From Chitinophaga sp. YR573 (GTDB lineage Bacteria > Bacteroidota > Bacteroidia > Chitinophagales > Chitinophagaceae), in NCBI RefSeq assembly GCF_900110995.1, contig NZ_FOJF01000001.1, positions 2,001,199 through 2,065,198 on the forward strand: 64,000 nucleotides of DNA, read 5' to 3'. The notes under the pieces were generated by a model. That model ran no database searches. It saw only the letters and a list, made by a program, of their open reading frames with translations, and was not told the DNA's origin. Shown here piece by piece: positions 8,476 through 16,513 of this stretch; position 1 is the first letter of the stretch; each line of letters opens with the position of its first letter. A program made the position numbers and the translations under genes.

Positions 8476-9681
8476 ATGCTAAAGTTGCCCGTTTATCTGG
8501 ATAATAATGCTACAACTCCCTGCGATCCGCGGGTAGTGGAAACAATGCTTCCTTATTTCACAGAGATCTTCGGGAATGCTTCCAGCCGTAACCATTCCTA
8601 CGGATGGGCTGCAGAAGCGGCAATAGACCTTGCCCGTGAACAGGTGGCTGCATTGATAGGCGCTGATCCCAAAGAGATCATCTTCACATCCGGTGCTACC
8701 GAAGGGGATAACCTGGCGCTGAAAGGCGTTTTTGAGATGTATGCGGACAAGGGCAACCATATCATCACTACAGAAATAGAACACAAAGCAATACTCGATA
8801 CCTGTAAACACCTCGAAAAGCTGGGAGCGTCCGTCACTTACCTGAAAGTGAACAGTGAAGGCTTACCGGATTTAAAGGAACTGGAAGCGGCCATCACTCC
8901 CAAAACCATACTGGTGGCTATCATGTATGCCAATAATGAAATAGGGGTAATCAACCCCATCCGTGAAATCAGCGCCCTGGCTAAAAAAAATGGGGTACTG
9001 ATGATGAGCGATATCACCCAGGCGGCCGGTAAAGTACCGGTAGATGTAAACCGCGATGGAATAGACCTTGCCACTTTCAGTGCCCATAAGATCTATGGTC
9101 CTAAAGGCGTCGGCGCCCTCTACGTACGCCGTAAATCACCCCGGGTAAAGGTCATTGCCCAGATGGATGGCGGTGGTCATGAAAGAGGTATGCGCTCCGG
9201 CACTTTAAACGTAACCGGTATTGTTGGTTTTGGGAAAGCCTGTGAAATAAGTCTCCGGGAAATGGAAGCAGAAGGGAAGCGTTTGTCCATTTTACGGAAT
9301 AAACTGGAAGCTGCCCTGCTGCAACTGGAAGAATCTTATGTAAATGGCAGCACTGCCAGCCGCCTGCCTCATGTGAGCAACATATCCTTTAAATATGTGG
9401 AAGGAGACGCGCTGATGATGGGTTTCAACAAAAGTATCGCCCTCTCATCCGGCTCCGCCTGCACCTCTGCTTCTCCGGAACCCAGCTATGTTTTGAAAGG
9501 TTTAGGGCTGGGAGATGATCTGGCACACTCTTCGCTTCGTTTTGGACTGGGACGTTTTACTACTGAAGAAGAAATTGACTATACCATCCAAACCGTAACA
9601 GATACAGTGAACAAACTACGGGAGATCAGTCCCCTGTGGGAAATGTTTAAGGAAGGGGCGGATATGACGGAATACTACTAG
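8476..9681 (+). CDS. iscS: IscS/NifS-type cysteine desulfurase
   Basis: 401 residues, a class V PLP aminotransferase. It removes sulfur from L-cysteine as an enzyme persulfide for Fe-S cluster or thio-modification pathways. Visible: N-terminal YLDNNATTPCDP, the ATEGDN loop, the PLP lysine in FSAHK (K205), GTLNVTGIVGFGKA, and the catalytic cysteine on the mobile loop SSGSACTSAS (C329). The C-terminus LREISPLWEMFKEG matches the tail that IscS uses to dock IscU. It is followed after 20 bp by an IscU homologue, so the pair is an isc-like operon. The enzyme looks intact; its partner does not. A TAAATTTG -7-like box is at 8444-8451. Confidence 0.92.
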   Translation: MLKLPVYLDNNATTPCDPRVVETMLPYFTEIFGNASSRNHSYGWAAEAAIDLAREQVAALIGADPKEIIFTSGATEGDNLALKGVFEMYADKGNHIITTEIEHKAILDTCKHLEKLGASVTYLKVNSEGLPDLKELEAAITPKTILVAIMYANNEIGVINPIREISALAKKNGVLMMSDITQAAGKVPVDVNRDGIDLATFSAHKIYGPKGVGALYVRRKSPRVKVIAQMDGGGHERGMRSGTLNVTGIVGFGKACEISLREMEAEGKRLSILRNKLEAALLQLEESYVNGSTASRLPHVSNISFKYVEGDALMMGFNKSIALSSGSACTSASPEPSYVLKGLGLGDDLAHSSLRFGLGRFTTEEEIDYTIQTVTDTVNKLREISPLWEMFKEGADMTEYY

Positions 9682-9701
9682 ACATCTTTATACTTATACT
9701 T

Positions 9702-10130
9702 ATGGGTTATTCGGAGAAAATACTAGATTATTACAACAACCCCCGAAATGCAGGCTCATTGGATAAAACCAACGCTAACACAGGGATGGGATTGGTACAT
9801 GTGCCGGAGTATATTGAAGTAATCCGGTTGCAGATTCAGGTAAATCCGGCTACCAGCGTCATCACAGATGCAAAGTTCAAAACCTTTGGAAGTGGCGCAG
9901 CTATCGCGGTATCTTCACTGGCAACAGAATGGTTGAAATGGAAGACCCTGGACGAAGCAGCGCAGATCGACGACATGTACCTTGTAGAAGAACTCGACCT
10001 TCCACCTGCAAAGATTCACTGCGCAGCACTGGTAGAAGAAGCAATCAAAGCAGCTATCAACGACTACAGAGCGAAAAACGGTCTGGAAGAACTGAAGTTT
10101 GAAGAGATTGAAACAGGTTTCGAGGCTTAA
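9702..10130 (+). CDS. IscU-like scaffold homologue lacking two cluster cysteines
   Basis: 142 residues that align along their whole length with IscU (NNPRNAGSLDK, ITDAKFKTFG, ATEWLKWKTLDEA, EELDLPPAKIHC). Of the three cysteines that hold the nascent Fe-S cluster only the last survives (C107 in KIHC). The first, in GAPACGD of typical IscU, is replaced by VPEYIE (Y37, and the regulatory Asp is E39). The second, in YGCGSA, is FGSGAA (S64). The HscA-binding LPPVK reads LPPAK. Folding residues are conserved, so this is not random decay. It lies 20 bp behind iscS and is probably co-transcribed. It cannot be a conventional scaffold; it may be a sulfur acceptor or a regulator of IscS. Confidence 0.85.
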   Translation: MGYSEKILDYYNNPRNAGSLDKTNANTGMGLVHVPEYIEVIRLQIQVNPATSVITDAKFKTFGSGAAIAVSSLATEWLKWKTLDEAAQIDDMYLVEELDLPPAKIHCAALVEEAIKAAINDYRAKNGLEELKFEEIETGFEA

Positions 10131-10263
10131 TTTTAGAGGACAAAGTAATTCTTCACGTTATATTTAAAGGCGCCCCAAGGATGCCACAGGGGACTTTCAC
10201 CGCCATATTATTTTACTCCATTTATCATATAACACCATTTATTGCGTTAATCAGCTGGTTTGA

Positions 10264-10331
10264 TTTTTTTGTGATAGTGCTTCGCACCATCACAAAAAAT
10301 TTAAAGGGGTTTTGCAGGGCTTCGCCCTGCA
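10264..10331. repeat. REP-like double-hairpin repeat, copy 1
   Basis: Two hairpins in tandem: a 16-bp stem (TTTTTTGTGATAGTGC / GCACCATCACAAAAAA, one mismatch, loop TTC) and, 14 bp later, TGCAGGGC-TTC-GCCCTGCA at 10313-10331. The same arrangement with the same spacer pattern recurs at 20541-20609. It lies between the iscU-like gene and gldF. Confidence 0.7.
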
Positions 10332-10362
10332 CCCAAAATCAAACTGAGTTACTACTTGGTAA

Positions 10363-10389
10363 TTGATCATTTTTAATTATATATATTTG
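10363..10389 (+). promoter_or_regulatory. Predicted promoter of gldFG
   Basis: TTG at 10363-10365 and TATATTTG at 10382-10389, spacer 16 bp, match the Bacteroidota consensus. The gldF start follows 17 bp later. Confidence 0.4.
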
Positions 10390-10406
10390 TACTTTCAGTC
10401 ATTACT

Positions 10407-11141
10407 ATGCTCGCAATTTTCAAAAAGGAAATTCACCAGTTTTTCAGCAGCATCACAGGTTATGTGGCCATTATCCTTTTTTTGCTGGCTAATGGACTTC
10501 TACTATTTGTCTTCCCCGATACCAGCCTGCTGGACGACGGGTATGCCAACCTGGACCCTCTCTTCAAACTGGCACCGCTGATCTACTTATTACTGATCCC
10601 CGCCATCACCATGCGCAGTTTCGCCGATGAATTTAAAACCGGTACCATGGAACTGCTCAGCACCAAACCGCTCAGCTGGTGGCAGATCGTAACCGGTAAA
10701 TTCCTGGCAGGTGTACTGGTTGTATTCATCTCCCTGATCCCTACTATCGTTTATTATATCGCTATCCGCCAGCTAAGCGCTAATCCCGCCAGCCTGGATA
10801 ACGGAGGTATTGCCGGTTCTTACACAGGACTGTTATTACTGGGCGCCATATTCACCGCCATCGGTGTATGGTCTTCCTCCCTTACTTCTAATTCCGTAGT
10901 AGCTTTCCTCATCGCTATTTTTACCTGTTTCATATTCTATTACGGCTTTGATGCATTCAGCAAATTGCCTGCTTTCACTGGCAGCGCTGACTACTACCTG
11001 CAAATGGCCGGGATTCAGTTTCATTACGTATCCATCAGCAGGGGTGTTATCGACAGCCGTGACATCATTTATTTCGTAAGCGTAATCGGGTTAATGCTTT
11101 ACCTGACAAGGTTATCCTTGCAGCGTAGAATATGGGATTAA
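10407..11141 (+). CDS. gldF: Gliding-associated ABC transporter permease GldF
   Basis: 244 residues with six hydrophobic segments, an ABC-2 type permease of the GldF family. It starts with a cytoplasmic FKKEIHQFFSSITGYVAI segment typical of the family and has the internal SFADEFKTGTMELLSTKPLS motif. With GldA (ATPase, not in the window) and GldG it forms the ABC transporter associated with gliding in some Flavobacterium strains; the transported substrate is unknown. gldG follows directly: gldF ends with TAA at 11139-11141 and the GTG of gldG is at 11143. Confidence 0.9.
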   Translation: MLAIFKKEIHQFFSSITGYVAIILFLLANGLLLFVFPDTSLLDDGYANLDPLFKLAPLIYLLLIPAITMRSFADEFKTGTMELLSTKPLSWWQIVTGKFLAGVLVVFISLIPTIVYYIAIRQLSANPASLDNGGIAGSYTGLLLLGAIFTAIGVWSSSLTSNSVVAFLIAIFTCFIFYYGFDAFSKLPAFTGSADYYLQMAGIQFHYVSISRGVIDSRDIIYFVSVIGLMLYLTRLSLQRRIWD

Positions 11142-11142
11142 T

Positions 11143-12867
11143 GTGAATAAAACTATCATTGTGGCTACCAACAGAAGGAAACAATATTTACAGCGTGCTA
11201 TTATTGTGATAGTTGTGCTGACAGGCATTAACATACTGGCAGCGTTCCTGCATAACCGCTGGGACCTTACCGCTGAAAAAAGATATACACTCACTCCTCA
11301 TACCAAACAATTGCTCCGGAACCTGGACAGTACCGTAACAATTGAAGTATTCCTGAAAGGAGATTATCCCGCCAGCTTTAAACAACTGGCGCAGTCCACC
11401 CAGGAATTACTGGAAGAGTTCCGCGAATACGGCGGACAACATATCCAGTTCTCCTTCCAGGGTCCTGGCCAGGGCCTCGATGACTCCTCCCGTTTAGCTT
11501 TCCAGCAATCGTTGGTTGAAAGAGGTATTACCCCATTCAACATGCAGGTGCAGGAAGATGCCAGTCAGGGTTATTCCGAAAAACTCATCTTCCCCGGAGC
11601 ATTACTGCACTACGGCAGTAAAACGATCGGCATCAATCTCCTGAAAAACCAGGGTGGCGCTAATCCGCTGGAAACAATGAACAGCTCTGAGGCATTGCTC
11701 GAATACCAGTTCTCCAGCGCTATCTATCATTTACAACAGAAACAACAACCTCTGGTGGGTTATATGCTGGGCAATGGGGAACTGCTGGGTGCAGAAGTAT
11801 TCAGTGCCCTCACGACCATGCAAAGCAATTACGGGCTGGATACCATCACCTTACAGTACGTATCACATATCCCTAAAGATTTTAATCTCATCATATTTGC
11901 CAAACCTGTCAGCCGTTTCTCCGATGAGGACAAACTGAAAATAGACCAGTACGTGATGAATGGCGGACGCGTCATGTGGTTCGTAGATGAACTGAACGTC
12001 TCTATGGACAGTCTTCAGCATCACGAAACCTATGTAGCGCTTGACCAGGGCCTGAACCTGGAGGATATGCTGTTTAAATACGGGGTACGCATCAACCAGG
12101 ACCTGCTGCAGGATATTCAATGTGATCAGATTCCACAGATAGTAGGTCATAATGGGAATCAACCACAGTTTGCGCTGGTACCTTTCCCTTATTTTCCTTT
12201 ACTGGCTCCTACAGGTGCCCATCCTATCGTAAAAAATATGGATCCTGTACTCAGTCATTTCGCCAGCTCCATCGATACTGTGAAAGGCGGCGATATCTCA
12301 AAAACGATCCTGCTCACTACTTCTAACAGTACCCATGCAGTAGGTGCTCCGGTACAACTGAGCTGGAATGACCTGCGTGTAAAACCAAACGTGCGCCAGT
12401 TCACCAGACATAACCTGCCCGTAGCCGTGCTACTGGAAGGAAAGTTCACTTCCGTATTCCGCAACAGGCTGGACCTGAATGAACAACAGGCAATAGAACG
12501 GGTCACTGGTACCCCGTTTAAAAATAACGCAGACACTATCAATAAGATGATCGTGGTGAGTGATGCAGACATTATCACCAATGCCGTTTCGCAGAAGGAA
12601 GGCCCTTTACAGATGGGTATCAATATGTATAATCCCTCTGTTGTCTTTGCCAACAGGGAATTCCTGCTCAATTCACTGGAATACCTCACCAGCAACTCCG
12701 GGATCATGGAAGCCCGTAATAAACAACTGACACTAAGACTGTTAGATGCTGAAAAGGTCAAACAGGAAAAAACAAAGTGGCAGGTGATCTGTTTCCTGGT
12801 TCCTATCGGTATAATATTACTTTTTGCTGCCATATTCCAGTTTATCCGGCAACGAAAATTTGAGTAG
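11143..12867 (+). CDS. gldG: Gliding-associated transporter subunit GldG
   Basis: 574 residues, one N-terminal transmembrane segment (about residues 17-36) and one near the C-terminus (about 546-567), with a large extracytoplasmic domain between, as expected for GldG (ABC-type uncharacterised transport, DUF4350-like). Family motifs: NRWDLTAEKRYTLTPHTKQLL near the N-terminus and VMNGGRVMWFVDELN in the middle. The start is a GTG placed 1 bp after the gldF stop; there is no ATG that would keep the N-terminal membrane anchor. Translation is therefore probably coupled to gldF. The gene ends before a promoter region for the murF-alr fusion. Confidence 0.9.
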   Translation: MNKTIIVATNRRKQYLQRAIIVIVVLTGINILAAFLHNRWDLTAEKRYTLTPHTKQLLRNLDSTVTIEVFLKGDYPASFKQLAQSTQELLEEFREYGGQHIQFSFQGPGQGLDDSSRLAFQQSLVERGITPFNMQVQEDASQGYSEKLIFPGALLHYGSKTIGINLLKNQGGANPLETMNSSEALLEYQFSSAIYHLQQKQQPLVGYMLGNGELLGAEVFSALTTMQSNYGLDTITLQYVSHIPKDFNLIIFAKPVSRFSDEDKLKIDQYVMNGGRVMWFVDELNVSMDSLQHHETYVALDQGLNLEDMLFKYGVRINQDLLQDIQCDQIPQIVGHNGNQPQFALVPFPYFPLLAPTGAHPIVKNMDPVLSHFASSIDTVKGGDISKTILLTTSNSTHAVGAPVQLSWNDLRVKPNVRQFTRHNLPVAVLLEGKFTSVFRNRLDLNEQQAIERVTGTPFKNNADTINKMIVVSDADIITNAVSQKEGPLQMGINMYNPSVVFANREFLLNSLEYLTSNSGIMEARNKQLTLRLLDAEKVKQEKTKWQVICFLVPIGIILLFAAIFQFIRQRKFE

Positions 12868-12900
12868 TAACCAATAAATAATGCTCTCTATGTTTTCTAA

Positions 12901-12932
12901 TTGTTTAAGGAGCAATAGTTAACCTATATTTG
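12901..12932 (+). promoter_or_regulatory. Predicted promoter of the murF-alr fusion
   Basis: TTG at 12901-12903 and TATATTTG at 12925-12932, spacer 21 bp. This leaves a leader of about 105 nt before the GTG start at 13044. Confidence 0.4.
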
Positions 12933-13043
12933 CGCTTGTCAAAAGGCCAATAGAACCCCGGTATATTTATTGTATAGCCATTGTACATTACCCAATCTTA
13001 TATCGGGGAATATTAAAATAAGCAGCAAAAAATAAATCAATCA

Positions 13044-15542
13044 GTGTACAACGCAGAAAGTATCAGCAAAGTGCTGAAAGGTGAATTATTACAGCAGACG
13101 GGTAATCCGGAGATTGAACACATTTTGCTGGACAGCCGGAAACTGACTTTTCCGGAAACATCTGTTTTTATTCCATTGGTCAGCAACCGCCGGAATGCTC
13201 ATCAGTACATGCAGGAACTGTACGAAAAAGGTGTAAGTAATTTCGTAGTGAGTGCCCCCCCGGAACCAGGCAAATTTCCTAAAGCCAACATTATACTGGT
13301 AAAGGATACCATGAATGCATTACATGCACTGGTAGCTTTTCACCGTCAGCATTTTCACATACCCGTTATCGGTATTACCGGCAGTAATGGTAAAACTGTT
13401 GTCAAAGAATGGCTGTACCAGCTGCTGGAAAAGGACTACAACATCGTTCGCAGTCCAAAAAGTTATAACTCGCAGATAGGCGTTCCTTTGTCTGTATGGC
13501 AGATGAAGCCGGAACATACGCTGGCCATTTTTGAGGCGGGTATCTCCCAGCCCGGGGAAATGGAACACCTGGAAAAGATCATCCGTCCTACTATCGGCAT
13601 CTTTACCAACATCGGCGAAGCACATAGCGAAGGCTTCCTCAACATCCGTCAGAAGATCAACGAAAAGCTGGTACTGTTCTCCAAAAGCGACCTGCTTATC
13701 TATTCCAAAGATTACCTGGCCCTTAATGAATGTGTAAATGCCTTTCATAATGTAGTAGGGAAAAAAGATAATCATGAGGGAGGGTTGCAGCTATTTACCT
13801 GGTCACGCAAAACAGATGCAGACCTGCGTATCATCGCTGTAGATAAAAATAATAACCAGGCCCGTATAGATGCGCTCTATAAAACAGAGCCATTACATAT
13901 CACGATCCCTTTTGTGGATGAAGGTTCTATTGAGAACGCCATTCACTGCTGGGCACTGATGATCCATCTTGGTATGGACCAGGCTGTCATCCAGCAACGC
14001 ATGGACCAGTTAGGCAATATTGCCATGCGACTGGAACTGAAACAGGGCATCAATAACTGCTCTATCATCAACGACAGTTATAACTCTGACCTCGGTTCTC
14101 TCACAATAGCGCTCGACTTCTTACAGCAACAGCATCAGCACCCTACCCTTACCGTTATCCTCAGTGATATCTTACAAAGTGGTAAAAGCGATGCCTCCCT
14201 TTATGAAGAAGTGGCCAGCCTGCTGCAACAAAAGGGCATCAATAAACTGATCGGTATAGGCAAAAATATAGGTAGAGAGAAAATGAGCTTCCAGCAGGTA
14301 CCCGACCTGAAAAGCCAGTTTTACCTTACCACAGAAGAGTTTATACAAAGCTTCAACTCCCAGGATTTCCAGCATGAAACCATCCTGCTGAAGGGTGCCC
14401 GTATCTTCGAATTCGAACGCATCGGCAAACTCCTGGAACAAAAAGTACATCAGACCATACTGGAAATTAATCTCAGTGCGGTTTCCCATAATATCAAACA
14501 ATACCAGGCATTACTCCAGCCATCTACCAAAGTAATGGCCATGGTAAAAGCCTTTTCTTATGGCAGCGGTAGTTTCGAAATAGCCAACCTGTTACAGTTC
14601 CACGGTATTGATTACCTGGCTGTAGCTTATGCAGATGAAGGCGTTGAACTGAGAAGGACCGGCATCACCATGCCGATCATGGTCATGAATCCGGAACCAA
14701 GTTCTTTTGATGCTATCCTGCAATGGAACCTGGAACCAGAGATTTATTCTCTCCACCTGTTACAACAGTTTGAAGAAGAAGTGATTATCTCTGGGAAAAC
14801 CAATTTCCCTATCCATATTAAACTGGATACAGGCATGCATCGCCTGGGCTTTGAGAAAAAAGATATTCCTGAGCTGGCATTACGTCTCACAGATAATGAA
14901 TACCTGAAAGTAAAATCTGTATTCAGTCACCTGGCAGCCAGTGAAGATCCTTCCAGGGACCTCTTCACCAAACGACAGGGAGAGTTGTTCTTTGAGATGA
15001 GCCATGAACTGCAAAAAGCCCTTGGCAATGCGGTAATCCGGCACATTTCTAACAGTTCTGCCATCCAGCGCCATCCAAACTTGCAACTGGATATGGTTCG
15101 CCTGGGTATAGGGATGTACGGTATAGATGGCAGCAATGAAATGCAGCTGCGCCCGGTAAGTACACTAAAAACTACAGTCGCCCAGGTAAAACACCTGCAA
15201 ACAGGCGAAACAGTAGGTTATGGTGGCAGATGGGTAGCTAAAGGTCCTTCCGTAACAGCCACCGTACGCATCGGTTATGCCGACGGATATCCCCGCCGCC
15301 TCAGTAATGGCGTAGGTAAGATGCTGGTACGCGGGCAGTTAGCCCCTGTAGCGGGTACTGTAGCCATGGACATGCTAATGCTGGACGTCACCCATATTCC
15401 GGATGTAGCGGAAGGAGATGAAGTGATTGTTTTTGGGGAAGGATTGCCGGTTCAGCAGTTGGCCGACTGGGCAGAAACCATCCCTTATGAAATATTAACA
15501 GGAATTTCTCAGCGTGTAAAGCGGGTATATTTCCAGGAATGA
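13044..15542 (+). CDS. Bifunctional MurF-like ligase / alanine racemase
   Basis: 832 residues with a GTG start. Residues 1-460 are a MurF-type ligase: ATP loop ITGSNGKTVVKE (111-122), GIFTNIGEAHSEGF and NDSYNSD. Residues ~465-832 are a fold-type III alanine racemase: PLP lysine in VKAFSYG (about K502), HIKLDTGMHRLGF, and the catalytic tyrosine in RIGYADGYPR (about Y745). The racemase makes D-Ala; the ligase domain belongs to the MurF family. This fusion is well known in Bacteroidota. Both catalytic sets are present, but a separate full MurF is encoded at 6280, so the ligase half may be structural or redundant. lspA follows after 52 bp. Confidence 0.93.
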   Translation: MYNAESISKVLKGELLQQTGNPEIEHILLDSRKLTFPETSVFIPLVSNRRNAHQYMQELYEKGVSNFVVSAPPEPGKFPKANIILVKDTMNALHALVAFHRQHFHIPVIGITGSNGKTVVKEWLYQLLEKDYNIVRSPKSYNSQIGVPLSVWQMKPEHTLAIFEAGISQPGEMEHLEKIIRPTIGIFTNIGEAHSEGFLNIRQKINEKLVLFSKSDLLIYSKDYLALNECVNAFHNVVGKKDNHEGGLQLFTWSRKTDADLRIIAVDKNNNQARIDALYKTEPLHITIPFVDEGSIENAIHCWALMIHLGMDQAVIQQRMDQLGNIAMRLELKQGINNCSIINDSYNSDLGSLTIALDFLQQQHQHPTLTVILSDILQSGKSDASLYEEVASLLQQKGINKLIGIGKNIGREKMSFQQVPDLKSQFYLTTEEFIQSFNSQDFQHETILLKGARIFEFERIGKLLEQKVHQTILEINLSAVSHNIKQYQALLQPSTKVMAMVKAFSYGSGSFEIANLLQFHGIDYLAVAYADEGVELRRTGITMPIMVMNPEPSSFDAILQWNLEPEIYSLHLLQQFEEEVIISGKTNFPIHIKLDTGMHRLGFEKKDIPELALRLTDNEYLKVKSVFSHLAASEDPSRDLFTKRQGELFFEMSHELQKALGNAVIRHISNSSAIQRHPNLQLDMVRLGIGMYGIDGSNEMQLRPVSTLKTTVAQVKHLQTGETVGYGGRWVAKGPSVTATVRIGYADGYPRRLSNGVGKMLVRGQLAPVAGTVAMDMLMLDVTHIPDVAEGDEVIVFGEGLPVQQLADWAETIPYEILTGISQRVKRVYFQE

Positions 15543-15594
15543 CCAGAAATTACGATTTTGCACATTATTAGTACTTTTAACAAAATTTATTCCT

Positions 15595-16242
15595 TTGAAA
15601 TATCGTCACGTAATCTGGATAGTAGTGCTGGTGCTGGTTATAGACCAGGCTTTGAAGTTTTGGATCAAAACCCACATGAACTTTAACCAGGAATTCAACA
15701 TTTTCCCTAACTGGTTCCGCATTCATTTCATTGAAAATGACGGTATGGCTTACGGAATGAAATTTGGCGGCGACGCCGGTAAAGTAGTACTGACTCTTTT
15801 CCGCCTTGCCGCTGTAGTATTGGGCTTCCGTTATATGAAGAAGCTGGTAACCCAGGGTTATGGCACAGGACTGCTCATCTGCGGTTCCCTGATCCTGGCC
15901 GGTGCAGCCGGTAACCTGATAGACAGTATGTTCTACGGGCTGATCTTCTCTTCCACCAATTATTATGAAGTGGCTAAGTTCCTGCCTCCCGGTGGTGGTT
16001 ATGGCACCTTCCTGCATGGTAATGTGGTAGATATGCTGTATTTCCCTATCTATGAAGGCTACCTGCCTAAGTGGGTCCCATTTAAAGGTGGCGATTACTT
16101 TATTTTCTTCCGTCCCATCTTTAACGTAGCTGATGCGGCTATCTCTGTAGGTGTAATTTCCATCCTGGTATTCCAGAAACGTTTCTTTGGCAAACACCAT
16201 GAGAAGCTGGCTGAACAGGAACAGGTACCCGTTACTAAGTAA
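15595..16242 (+). CDS. lspA: Lipoprotein signal peptidase LspA
   Basis: 215 residues, four transmembrane helices. It cleaves prolipoprotein signal peptides after lipidation, in the inner membrane. The two catalytic aspartates are in GAAGNLID (D110) and FNVADAA (D180), and the N-terminal VIDQALKFW motif is conserved. The 65-residue loop between the catalytic motifs is longer than in proteobacterial enzymes, as usual in Bacteroidota. The start is TTG at 15595; no suitable ATG exists because the first in-frame methionine lies beyond the first helix. The window is rich in lipoproteins that would be substrates. Confidence 0.93.
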   Translation: MKYRHVIWIVVLVLVIDQALKFWIKTHMNFNQEFNIFPNWFRIHFIENDGMAYGMKFGGDAGKVVLTLFRLAAVVLGFRYMKKLVTQGYGTGLLICGSLILAGAAGNLIDSMFYGLIFSSTNYYEVAKFLPPGGGYGTFLHGNVVDMLYFPIYEGYLPKWVPFKGGDYFIFFRPIFNVADAAISVGVISILVFQKRFFGKHHEKLAEQEQVPVTK

Positions 16243-16263
16243 ATATTCTCCACATATATTATT

Positions 16264-16300
16264 GGCTTTCAGGTAGTAACTCACCTGAAAGCCTTTTTTA
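16264..16300 (+). terminator. Terminator after lspA
   Basis: Perfect 11-bp stem GGCTTTCAGGT / ACCTGAAAGCC (16264-16274, 16283-16293) followed by six T on the plus strand. Confidence 0.8.
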
Positions 16301-16322
16301 TTGCCTTTATTTTAACGTTTTC

Positions 16323-16379
16323 TTTGAAAGATAAAATTCCCTTATTACATTTGTCCACAAATTCTATAGACTAATAGAG
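16323..16379 (+). promoter_or_regulatory. Promoter and operator-like palindrome before the TonB-dependent receptor
   Basis: TTTG at 16323-16326 and TACATTTG at 16346-16353 with 19 bp between them form one of the best promoter matches here. Ten bases past the -7 box is TCTATAGACTAATAGAG (16363-16379). The 11-mer TCTATAGACTA is repeated exactly at 19466-19476 before the TSUP transporter, suggesting a shared regulator acting near the transcription start. Confidence 0.55.
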
Positions 16380-16513
16380 TTCTGTAATTTACCACCACCA
16401 ATAAAATGAATAATGGACACTTCTTTTACGATACGATGTTGTAGCAAATAGCTTCACCCCAGGGACAACCAATTTCACTGAACTCTTATCCAAACTACAA
16501 ATCATCGCTTTAT

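Noticed and set aside
15577..16284. 235-codon minus-strand frame opposite lspA
   Set aside because: lspA has both catalytic aspartates and a terminator; the antisense frame has no recognisable domain.
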